Notes under the pieces: model-generated | Told to the model about the DNA's origin: nothing | Database searches by the model: none | Seen by the model: the letters and a program-made list of their open reading frames with translations, nothing else | Assembly (NCBI RefSeq): GCF_004005565.1 | Contig: NZ_SADD01000002.1 | Span: forward strand, 124,001 to 188,000 | From: Lujinxingia sediminis | Lineage (GTDB): Bacteria > Myxococcota_A > Bradymonadia > Bradymonadales > Bradymonadaceae | Direction of reading: 5' to 3' | DNA: 64,000 nucleotides | In this document: one piece after another, positions 44,034 through 51,701 of the stretch | Position numbering within the stretch: position 1 is the stretch's first letter | Layout of the letters: every line of letters begins with the position of its first letter | Translations under genes and position numbers: made by a program

Positions 44034-44758
44034 CAGCGATCCTCCAGAGGTGGAGCGCTCAACAACACCACCGGCAAAAAGAGCGCGTAATACATCAAGT
44101 TAGGGATCATCCTGAGCAGATGTCCCACATCCAGACCGGCCAGAATCACCACATCGGCCCCGGCCCAAAGCGCGTACTGCACCATCACGAAGATCGCGAC
44201 ACGACTCAGCCAGCGCCGCACCGGATCGCCCGGCGGCATCGCCCCGAGTACCCGCACCCGCCAGACCAGCGCGACCACCCCCAACGCGACAAGCTCATAG
44301 GTCAGATAGAGCCGCCGCGCCGATGCATTGAAAAGATCACTGGAGACGCTGATAAGCCCCACCACCACCGAGGCTATCAACGTCCAACCCAGCGCCCGCC
44401 ACCACACCCCGGCCCCTCCCGACCAGCTCTCAGATCGAGCCCGTCGGTAGCGCTCCAGAAGCAAAAAAACCCGGTAGTCCCCCGCCAGCACAAAGAACCA
44501 GGAGAGCCCCACATAGGACGGATGCGCCTGCCCGCCGAGCTGGCTCCAGCCGCCGGTGATCATCGCATCAGCCGCGCTCACCACCACCGCCCCGATGATA
44601 AAGGCGTAAAAAAACGGCAATCGCCTCAGCATCACCCCCAGCACCAGGGCTGCCGACAGCCAGGCCGCCCCGGGATGATGCAGCGAATGAAGGTACACAC
44701 GCTCCCAGATCGACACGTCGACACGCCTCCGTATCACCCACCCATGACGCCAAACCAT
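44033..44758 (-). CDS. Integral membrane protein of unknown function
   Basis: A 241-residue protein with six or seven hydrophobic helices (AAWLSAALVLGVMLRRL, AFIIGAVVVSAADAM, WTLIASVVVGLISV, IFVMVQYALWAGADVVILAG). I recognise no family. ATG 44758 is reported; GTG 44716 has GGAGG nine bases upstream and would give a shorter N-terminus. It is the first gene of an overlapping trio with a cytochrome c lipoprotein and a SIS protein. It may anchor or receive electrons from the cytochrome, which is inference. Confidence 0.65.
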   Translation of the reverse strand: MVWRHGWVIRRRVDVSIWERVYLHSLHHPGAAWLSAALVLGVMLRRLPFFYAFIIGAVVVSAADAMITGGWSQLGGQAHPSYVGLSWFFVLAGDYRVFLLLERYRRARSESWSGGAGVWWRALGWTLIASVVVGLISVSSDLFNASARRLYLTYELVALGVVALVWRVRVLGAMPPGDPVRRWLSRVAIFVMVQYALWAGADVVILAGLDVGHLLRMIPNLMYYALFLPVVLLSAPPLEDR

Positions 44759-45004
44759 CCATCACCCCGCCAAGCGTAACCACCCTCCACGCCGCGGAAA
44801 GCTCGCCGCCTTCGTTGCCCCCGACGAGCCTGCTGATGATTTGGTGGCCTCTGCCAGGCGATTACATTTCCTCAATGTTCGAGCGCACTTAGCCCGAACC
44901 CGGAAGCAACCCAACGCAGCCGGGCCCGCAGGAATGGATCGCCACGCGCTATTGGCCCAGGTCCGCTGTGTCCTATCGCGACGTATGACGTCAGGAGTGC
45001 AGCC

Positions 45005-47092
45005 ATGAACGCAATCCGGCAACGTAAGCTGTTGAAGAGTGCGGCCCTTCTGGCCGCCGCGCTGGGTATGACCCTTAGCACGACCGTCCAGGCCCAGACG
45101 CCCCCCTCCACCGACGACCAGCCGACCCACTACGCGCAGTATCCCCCGGCTGGCGAGCAGCCCTCGGAGTCGACCGAACCGGTCCCGCCGGACAATCAGC
45201 CCGAGCAGCCATCGCAAGGGCAGGCATCGGGCGACGCGATGCTCAATAGCGATGTGCAGGCCTTTAAAGACTTTGTCGATAATGAGGCGCCTCAAAGCAG
45301 TGAGGAGGCTCAGGTTCAAGAGGACCAGGCCAAAGCCATCTCCACCTACGTTGAAGACGGCACCAAACTCTTGAGTGACGCCATCGCCACGCTGATCCCC
45401 GAGGAAAACAAGGTCCTCAAAGAGCGCCATAAAGCCTGGAATGGACGCATCGATATGCTCGGCGACCACAATGAGGAGAACTACTCCCAGCAGGCCCGCG
45501 ACGTGCTCATCGAAGGCGCTCAGCTGCTCACCGCGCTGCAGGTCGACGCCTACCCCGGTCAGTCCCAGGGCGTCAGCCAGCTGATGGAAAGCGCCGAAAA
45601 CATCGACGCCGAGGCCGAGATCACCGAGCAGCAAAAAGCCTTTGAGAACTACCTCACCCAGGCCTCCGCCCTGGTCGAGGAGATGGACCGCGCCCGCGAG
45701 ACCCAGACCAGCGCGCTGACCCCCTCGCTGGTGCCGGCCTCCTACCCCATGCTCGCCCAGAATGACGGCGCGCAGGATGAAGGCATGCCTGCCGAGGAAA
45801 GCGAAGACGGCATGTTCGACTGGGTGCCCGGCGTCGGCGAAGATGAGCCGAAGAAGTCCGCCGACAAGTTCTCCAACTTCATTCAGCGCACCGAGAATGA
45901 GGGCATCTCCAATCACGGGGAGTTCGTGCGCGAGGGCATCAAAGCCATGGATGACGCGATCTCCCAGGTTGTGCCCGACGACAACCAGGTGCTCAACGAC
46001 GAGCTCAGCCGCCTCAAGGATAAGAGCGGCGAACTCGATGACACCGCTGCGGATGACTACGTGGAGAAGGTGCGCACGGCCTTCTATGATCGCGCCATGC
46101 TCATGACCGCCATCCAGCAGGCCGAGTTTCCCGACCACGGTGCCCAGGTCCAGTCGCTGCGCATGGCTGCCGAGTCCATCGACATCAACCAGGGCCTCGC
46201 CGAGCAGGACCGGGCGCTGATGAACTACTTCAACACCGCCTCCGAGACGCTCTCGTCGATGGCCGACATCGAACAGGACGCCACCGCCTCCGCCGAAGGC
46301 ATGGAGGGCGCGCCCCCCGTCAATGACACCATCGAAGAGCCCATGTTTGAAGATGAGATGGCCTACGACGAAGAGCTCGGTCAGGCCGAAGAAGACCTCA
46401 TCATGGAGGAGGAGCAGGCCATCGACGATGACATGGCCTTCGACGAGGAGCTTGGCCTGAGCGACGAAGAGCTCACCATGGAGGAGGAGCAGGCCATCGA
46501 AGATGAGATGGCCATGGGTCCGGACTCCTCCGTCGAAAGCGAAACCCCGATGGGCGCCGAAGGCGAGATGCCCCGCGAAGGCATGCCCGAAGAGAACATC
46601 GGCGGCGGCCCGGCCCTCACTCCCGAGGTTCAGGCCTACGTCGACTTCGTGGCCATGACCGGGGAGATCGACATGAGCATGAACCCCGAAGACGTCGCCG
46701 TTGAAGGCATGCGCCTGCTCGACGGCGCGCTCAGCAGCTTCATTGAGTCCGGTCAGCAAGACATCGAAGACAAACGCGTCGAGTTGACCAAGGCCATCGA
46801 CAAACTCGAGGAAGACCGCGGCGATGAGGCCTTCACCAGCACCCTCAATGAGGGCATGGACAAGGGAGTGTCCCTCTTTGAGGCCATCCAGCAGAACACC
46901 TACCCCGAGTCGTTGGAGATCGTCAGCCAGATTGAAATGGCCTCCGATCGGTTCAACGAAGATATGCCGGTAGAAGAGCAGACCGATGCACTGCTGAGCT
47001 ACTTTGAGTCCAGCCGCGACGCCGTCCAGACCATGGACATCCAGCGTCGGGGCGCGCAGGCCCAACTGATCGAGCGGGGGCTCTTCTTCTAA
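45005..47092 (+). CDS. Secreted acidic protein with three copies of an unrecognised helical domain
   Basis: A 695-residue protein. The signal peptide ends about TTVQAQ (residue 30). Three homologous domains of about 135-145 residues lie at 83-228, 286-420 and 541-678. Shared features are VQAFKDFV/DKFSNFI/VQAYVDFV, then a GxxLLxxAIxxxIP-like helix, and LxxAIQxxxYPxxxxxVxxxxxAxExxD followed by EQxxALxxYFxxA. Between domains two and three there is an extremely acidic linker with an internal duplication (MAYDEELGQAEEDLIMEEEQ and MAFDEELGLSDEELTMEEEQ). I do not know this domain. The protein is probably periplasmic or surface-exposed. It is divergent from the membrane-cytochrome operon. Confidence 0.8.
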   Translation: MNAIRQRKLLKSAALLAAALGMTLSTTVQAQTPPSTDDQPTHYAQYPPAGEQPSESTEPVPPDNQPEQPSQGQASGDAMLNSDVQAFKDFVDNEAPQSSEEAQVQEDQAKAISTYVEDGTKLLSDAIATLIPEENKVLKERHKAWNGRIDMLGDHNEENYSQQARDVLIEGAQLLTALQVDAYPGQSQGVSQLMESAENIDAEAEITEQQKAFENYLTQASALVEEMDRARETQTSALTPSLVPASYPMLAQNDGAQDEGMPAEESEDGMFDWVPGVGEDEPKKSADKFSNFIQRTENEGISNHGEFVREGIKAMDDAISQVVPDDNQVLNDELSRLKDKSGELDDTAADDYVEKVRTAFYDRAMLMTAIQQAEFPDHGAQVQSLRMAAESIDINQGLAEQDRALMNYFNTASETLSSMADIEQDATASAEGMEGAPPVNDTIEEPMFEDEMAYDEELGQAEEDLIMEEEQAIDDDMAFDEELGLSDEELTMEEEQAIEDEMAMGPDSSVESETPMGAEGEMPREGMPEENIGGGPALTPEVQAYVDFVAMTGEIDMSMNPEDVAVEGMRLLDGALSSFIESGQQDIEDKRVELTKAIDKLEEDRGDEAFTSTLNEGMDKGVSLFEAIQQNTYPESLEIVSQIEMASDRFNEDMPVEEQTDALLSYFESSRDAVQTMDIQRRGAQAQLIERGLFF

Positions 47093-47112
47093 GCTCCGCT
47101 CGAGCTGAAGTG

Positions 47113-49296
47113 CTAGACCGTGTCGCCTCGGAGTCGCCGCGCAAGCTGCGTGTAGCGCTCTGAGGCGCGGTCGTTCTTGAGCGCCAGCCGCACCGCTTCC
47201 TCACTGCCCACCACCACCACCAGCTCCCGAGCCCGGGTCACCGCGGTGTAGAGCAGGTTGCGCTGCAACATCATATAATGCTGCGTGGACATCGGCAGCA
47301 CCACCGCACGGTACTCCGAGCCCTGGCTCTTGTGCACCGTGATCGCATAGGCCAGCACCAACTCATCGAGGTTGGCCCGGTCGTAGGTAACCTCGCGCTC
47401 CTCAAAGCGCACGCGCAGCTGATTATCTTCGGGATCGACGGCCACTACCTGGCCGACGTCTCCGTTAAAGACCTCGGCTTCATAGTTGTTGCGGGTCTGC
47501 ATCACCCGATCGCCCAGACAGAAGCGGCGCTGACCGCGCACAAGTTGCGGGCCTCCCTGATAGAAGGCCTCCTGCAAAGCAGCGTTCAGCCGCGAGCAGC
47601 CGACATCACCACGGTGCATCGGTGCCAGAATCTGCACATCCTGCAAGGGATCGAGGCCGAAGGCCCGGGGCATACGCTCGCTTACAAGCTCCACGATGCG
47701 CTCGTGAGCCCGGGCAGGCTCCTCGGCGTTAATCGTATAAAAGTCGACCAGCTCCCCCGGCGAGCGCGCCGGCACCACGGGCATCTTCCCGGCGTTGATG
47801 CGGTGGGCGTTGATCACGATGGTGGAGGCCTCGGCCTGGCGGAAGATCTCCGTGAGGCGCGTGACGCCGGCCACGCCGCTCTCAATGACATCGCGCAAGA
47901 CCTGGCCGGGGCCCACGCTGGGGAGCTGATCGATATCCCCCACGAGCACCAGGCTGGCGCTGGCGGGCAGCGCCCCGGCCAGCGCCGCAAGCAAGTAGGT
48001 ATCGACCATCGAGGCCTCATCCACGATCAGAAGATCCGTCTCCAGCGGTCGCTCCTCATCGCGTTGAAACCCGCCGGCATGAAAGCTGTACTCCAGCATC
48101 CGGTGTACCGTGGTGGCCACCCGGCCGGTCGTCTCGCCAAGGCGACGCGCCGCGCGTCCGGTGGGCGCGGCCAGGGTGACCCTCCGGCCGAGCAGCTCGG
48201 CCAGCTCACAGATCGTCTGCACGATCGTGGTCTTACCGGTCCCCGGACCGCCGGTGATCACCGACACTTTATGTTCAAAGACCGAGCGCACAGCCTGACG
48301 CTGTAGCGCGGCGAGCGCCACGCCCAGGCCCGCCTCCACCCCGGCCAGTGCCTGATCATCGGGGCTCCCGACCAACCCGGGCGACTGGAGAAGGCGTCGA
48401 AGAAGGCGCGCCGCACGCTCCTCAAGGGCCAGCGCGCCGGCCGCATACACGCGCGCCTCCCCGGCACCGGTGGCCTCCACGCTGACGCGCTCCTCCTGAC
48501 GCAACACCTCGAGCGCGTCCGCCAGAAGATGCTCACCCACCTCCAGCAGTGCGGCGGCGCGCTCGCGCAACATCGCCCAGGGCAGATACATATGCCCCTC
48601 ACTCGACGCCTCACCCAGCGTGTGCAAGAGCCCGGCGCGCAGGCGCGCCAGGGCTGTGGGTTCGATCCCGGTCTTCATCGCGATGCGATCGGCGCTCTTA
48701 AAGCCGATCCCGAAGATCGCCTCGGCCAGCTCATAGGGGTTCTGCTGGATCACCTCGACCGCCTGCGCCCCAAAGGTGCGATAGATGCGCACCGCGTTGG
48801 CATTGGAGACGCCGTGCGAGCGCAGGAACACCATGATCTTGTGGATCAACCGCCCCTCCTCCCAGGAGGCCGTAATGCGCGCGGCGCGTTTTTTGCCGAT
48901 GCCCTCAACCTCTTGAACCCGCTGCGGCGCGGCGTCGAGAATCTCCAGCGTCGCCTCGCCAAAATGCGCCACGATGCGCCGGGCCAACGTCGGGCCGATG
49001 CCCTCAATGAGATCGCTGGCCAGATAACGCTCCACCCCCTGACGCGTCGAGGGCAACACCGCCTCCAGGCGTTCAATGGCAAACTGACGCCCAAAACGCG
49101 GGTCGTCGCGCCAACGTCCCCACACCTCGACCGTCTCTCCGGGGCGCGTGGCCAGAATGTTGCCGACGATCGTCACCGGCATCACCCGCTCGGGCACGAC
49201 CAGGTCGCAGACGGCAAACTCCCCGTCTTCGCTGGCGAAACGCACGCGCTTTAACTCGCCGCGCAGCCGCTCCAGCTCCTCCGAGTTGCCCCTCAA
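47113..49296 (-). CDS. recD2: RecD2/TraA-like ATP-dependent helicase
   Basis: A 727-residue superfamily 1B helicase. The N-terminal OB region and helix-hairpin-helix repeats (YLASDLIEGIGPTLARRIV, VEGIGKKRAARI, GIGFKSADRIA) distinguish RecD2 from RecD of RecBCD. Helicase motifs follow: Walker A GGPGTGKTT 349-357, LIVDEASMVD, LVLVGDIDQLPSVGPGQVL and the C-terminal LAYAITVHKSQGSEYRAVVL. It unwinds DNA 5'-3' in repair. No RecB or RecC is nearby, supporting the RecD2 class. The only in-frame start that keeps the N-terminal fold is TTG 49296, which is unusual. Confidence 0.92.
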   Translation of the reverse strand: MRGNSEELERLRGELKRVRFASEDGEFAVCDLVVPERVMPVTIVGNILATRPGETVEVWGRWRDDPRFGRQFAIERLEAVLPSTRQGVERYLASDLIEGIGPTLARRIVAHFGEATLEILDAAPQRVQEVEGIGKKRAARITASWEEGRLIHKIMVFLRSHGVSNANAVRIYRTFGAQAVEVIQQNPYELAEAIFGIGFKSADRIAMKTGIEPTALARLRAGLLHTLGEASSEGHMYLPWAMLRERAAALLEVGEHLLADALEVLRQEERVSVEATGAGEARVYAAGALALEERAARLLRRLLQSPGLVGSPDDQALAGVEAGLGVALAALQRQAVRSVFEHKVSVITGGPGTGKTTIVQTICELAELLGRRVTLAAPTGRAARRLGETTGRVATTVHRMLEYSFHAGGFQRDEERPLETDLLIVDEASMVDTYLLAALAGALPASASLVLVGDIDQLPSVGPGQVLRDVIESGVAGVTRLTEIFRQAEASTIVINAHRINAGKMPVVPARSPGELVDFYTINAEEPARAHERIVELVSERMPRAFGLDPLQDVQILAPMHRGDVGCSRLNAALQEAFYQGGPQLVRGQRRFCLGDRVMQTRNNYEAEVFNGDVGQVVAVDPEDNQLRVRFEEREVTYDRANLDELVLAYAITVHKSQGSEYRAVVLPMSTQHYMMLQRNLLYTAVTRARELVVVVGSEEAVRLALKNDRASERYTQLARRLRGDTV

Positions 49297-49678
49297 AACG
49301 CACCGCCACAGCAGCGATCATGCGATCGGCAGAAATGCGGGGTGAAAGAATTTTCCCCGGTGGCTGGAAGATCACTTGCTGGTACCATGTTTACTCACGT
49401 AACGGCGACGAGGTTCGCTGTCTGTCATTATTACGCCGTGAGCCATCCATGATGCTATCTCGTGCTGCATCGAGAGCACCGCAGGCTGCGTTGCAAAGCC
49501 TCGACGATGCTAAAGCATCGCCTGCGTCTGGCGCCTTGCCTGCTTTCGTCACGCTCGATCTCGCATCCATGGGCATCAGCTTCGGCTCACAGCGTAGTAA
49601 ACGTTCGCGATGGTTCCGCAGTCCCCACACCTGAGTCAACCGCCTCGGTGTGGCGGCACATAAATTCTAAGGATTCTC
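49297..49678. other. 382-base divergent spacer with an inverted-repeat element
   Basis: Between recD2 and the Nudix gene. No gene recognised. Most of the centre is the inverted-repeat element at 49431-49600; promoters of both flanking genes presumably lie on either side. Confidence 0.5.
49431..49600. repeat. MITE-like element with imperfect inverted ends
   Basis: TTACGCCGTGAGCC (49431-49444) pairs with GGCTCACAGCGTAGTAA (49584-49600) with a mismatch and a small insertion. The interior has a GATGCT-AA-AGCATC hairpin and is not coding. The terminal ACGCCGTGAGCC is shared with the element at 27644-27709, so a dispersed family exists in this genome. Confidence 0.65.
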
Positions 49679-50104
49679 ATGAGTTCTGCATGGGCTCTAA
49701 TCGAGGATCGCGGAGAGCTACTGTTTATTCGCCGCGCCTTCAAAGTGGGGCGAGGAGGCCAGTGGTGTCCTCCCGGGGGCACGATCTGGAGAAACGAATG
49801 GCCTGAGGTTGCCTGCGTCCGCGAGGCGTTTGAAGAGACCGGCCTTCGTGTCACCATTGAGCGCCCCATCGCCGTATTTGAGTCGGCGCATTATTTTGTC
49901 TGTCGGCTCAACGGCTCCCGCGATCAACTTAACCTTCGCGCCCGCGAGTGCATCGATTTTCGCTGGGTCTCCCCGACCGAGCTGTTGCGCATCGGCACCA
50001 TTATGGACTTAAGGCGCATCATCCCCATCCTGGAATTGGGTGGCTTTCGCGTCCCCGATGTGCCCCGGGGGCTTGTGACGGCGATCCCCAAAAAGATCTA
50101 CTGA
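49679..50104 (+). CDS. Nudix hydrolase
   Basis: A 141-residue single-domain protein. The Nudix box GGTIWRNEWPEVACVREAFE followed by ETGL fits G-x5-E-x7-R-E-x2-E-E-x-G, giving the metal-binding Glu residues. Such enzymes hydrolyse nucleoside diphosphates linked to another moiety. The substrate is not indicated by neighbours. The gene is followed by a duplicated hairpin that probably ends transcription. Confidence 0.87.
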   Translation: MSSAWALIEDRGELLFIRRAFKVGRGGQWCPPGGTIWRNEWPEVACVREAFEETGLRVTIERPIAVFESAHYFVCRLNGSRDQLNLRARECIDFRWVSPTELLRIGTIMDLRRIIPILELGGFRVPDVPRGLVTAIPKKIY

Positions 50105-50120
50105 CAGGCGCTCCACCACC

Positions 50121-50197
50121 AACGCCGCGCTTTTTAAGCGCGGCGTTGGCGCTCTGGGCAGAGCTTTTTAAGCGCGGCGTTGGCGCTCTGGGCAGAG
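50121..50197 (+). terminator. Hairpin terminator with a 34-bp tandem duplication
   Basis: A perfect 12-bp stem, AACGCCGCGCTT (50121-50132) with AAGCGCGGCGTT (50136-50147), lies 17 bases after the Nudix stop. The 34-bp segment 50130-50163 is then repeated exactly at 50164-50197, duplicating the right arm. The structure can form on either strand and could serve both convergent genes, though the U-run lies inside the loop rather than after the stem. Confidence 0.55.
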
Positions 50198-50226
50198 CTT
50201 CGGTACCGGCGCATCTCCCCGGCCGC

Positions 50227-51357
50227 TCAGAGCGCGCGCGGCAGAAGTTCAAGTGCAGCGCGCTCCTCCTCAGAGATCGCGCGCACCTCAAAGGTCTCAT
50301 AGCCCAGCACCGCCCCCCCCTTAAGCGCCGTCTCCACCCGCCAGAGGCCATCGGGAATGTTCTTTTTGCGCGAATAAAAGCGCCATCCCTCGTCGCGTCC
50401 ACCGTAGATGGTGATGGGAATGCGATCTGTGGTCACCCAGCCCTCTTCGGTGCGACGTCGCCAGCGATGCTCCAGGTTTGCGGTGGCCCGCGAAGGTGCT
50501 GATACCGCCACCACCACCGTCACCGGCTCGCCCTCAGCCCGGGAAACCACCCGCTCGCGTAGCCCCACACGCTCCAGCAAGGTGGGGCGCTCGCCAAGCA
50601 CCTGGTAGCTCCCCCGGGTCTTCTCGAAGTTCAGCCCCACCACCGCGCCTTCCTGCACCAGGGGCACCGGCGGAATCAGCCCCAGCGGGTAAAGTACGGC
50701 CAGCACCAGCGCAAAACTCACTGTAGGCACCAGGGTGCGCCAGCCCCGCGCCCCCAGCATCCGGCGCGCTCCCAGCACCCACCCCATCCCCAGCACCAGG
50801 CTCAGGTAAAACCACAACGCGCGCACGCTCCCCAGGGCGTAAGGCAGGAGAAAGTTGAGCAGCATCACCGCGCTCACCCCGTAAATCCCCCACAACAACT
50901 CGAACTGCTGACGCGCGCGGCTGGAGAACTCGTTCCAGACCATGAAGCCAAAGAGCACCATCACGATGAGCATCGTGATCAACTGGCCGGCGCTACGGAA
51001 GTAAAGAACGACCAGCGCGCTGAAGAGGGCACCGAGCGCGAAGTGCAGCGCGAGGCTCGCCCCTTTGAGCACCTTGTCGTGGGTCGCGCGACCCAGCACC
51101 GCAAAGCACACGGGTATCAGCAGTACATAGACGCAGACCAGCGCCAGCGCGCGAAGATCGACCTCCCGACCCAGCGTCCAGGCATCGATGCCGAACCCGC
51201 CTACAAAGAGGCTCATCGGGGCCCAGCGCTGCACCGCATCGCTTTGCAGGGCCTGGCGCACAACTCCCAGGGGGCCAGCCGGCGCTGACGCGCCGACTGG
51301 CCCCTGCGGGTTCCCCTCACCTTCGTTCACTTCGTTCAACGCGTCCTGCTCGCTCAA
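50227..51357 (-). CDS. DUF2914-like membrane protein
   Basis: A 376-residue protein with an acidic, disordered N-terminus, seven or eight membrane helices (about 45-240, e.g. ALALVCVYVLLIPVCFAVL and ITMLIVMVLFGFMVW) and a C-terminal extracytoplasmic beta domain. The latter reads ATANLEHRWRRRTEEGWVTT, IPITIYGGRDEGWRFYSRKK and DGLWRVETAL, close to the DUF2914 pattern of an immunoglobulin-like module. Function unknown. It may be co-transcribed with the downstream-strand neighbours, though 51 bases separate it from the small lipoprotein gene. Confidence 0.75.
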   Translation of the reverse strand: MSEQDALNEVNEGEGNPQGPVGASAPAGPLGVVRQALQSDAVQRWAPMSLFVGGFGIDAWTLGREVDLRALALVCVYVLLIPVCFAVLGRATHDKVLKGASLALHFALGALFSALVVLYFRSAGQLITMLIVMVLFGFMVWNEFSSRARQQFELLWGIYGVSAVMLLNFLLPYALGSVRALWFYLSLVLGMGWVLGARRMLGARGWRTLVPTVSFALVLAVLYPLGLIPPVPLVQEGAVVGLNFEKTRGSYQVLGERPTLLERVGLRERVVSRAEGEPVTVVVAVSAPSRATANLEHRWRRRTEEGWVTTDRIPITIYGGRDEGWRFYSRKKNIPDGLWRVETALKGGAVLGYETFEVRAISEEERAALELLPRAL

Positions 51358-51408
51358 CCCTGGTTCATCCTCTTTGCGGACGCGCCGGCCACGGCCAACA
51401 CGCCCGGC

Positions 51409-51675
51409 TCAGCAACGTGCCTTACAGCGATTTTTCTCGTGGGCACAGGCGCTGGCTCCCTTGCCTTTGCCTCGACCTCGACCACGTCCCCGCCCGGCAC
51501 GGCCGGTCCGGCTCTCACGGCACTCATGAAAACGCGCCTGACAGCGATCTTTGCACACCTTCGGCGATTCCAAGCGCTGGTTACGACGACCTGTGTCGTC
51601 TTCAAGCACGATCGTCATGCATCCGGTCAATCCCAGCACACCGGCCACGAACATCGCCATCCACAATCGCTGCAT
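51409..51675 (-). CDS. Cys-rich small lipoprotein with RG-rich linker
   Basis: An 88-residue protein with lipobox LTGC (Cys 19). The mature part holds two related Cys clusters, CKDRCQARFHEC and CAHEKNRCKARC, joined by a Gly/Arg-rich linker (GRAGRGRGRGRGKGKG). The clusters probably form disulphide-linked helical hairpins. I recognise no family. It sits between a DUF2914-like protein and oligoendopeptidase F on the same strand, 26 bases after the latter, so an operon is likely. Confidence 0.65.
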   Translation of the reverse strand: MQRLWMAMFVAGVLGLTGCMTIVLEDDTGRRNQRLESPKVCKDRCQARFHECRESRTGRAGRGRGRGRGKGKGASACAHEKNRCKARC

Positions 51676-51701
51676 CGCCGCTCCTTGTCTCTCCGAGGAG
51701 C

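Noticed and set aside
44762-47065. 767-codon minus-strand frame opposite the triple-repeat protein
   Set aside because: The plus-strand product has a signal peptide and three homologous domains; the minus product is Gly/Val/His-rich and mirrors them.
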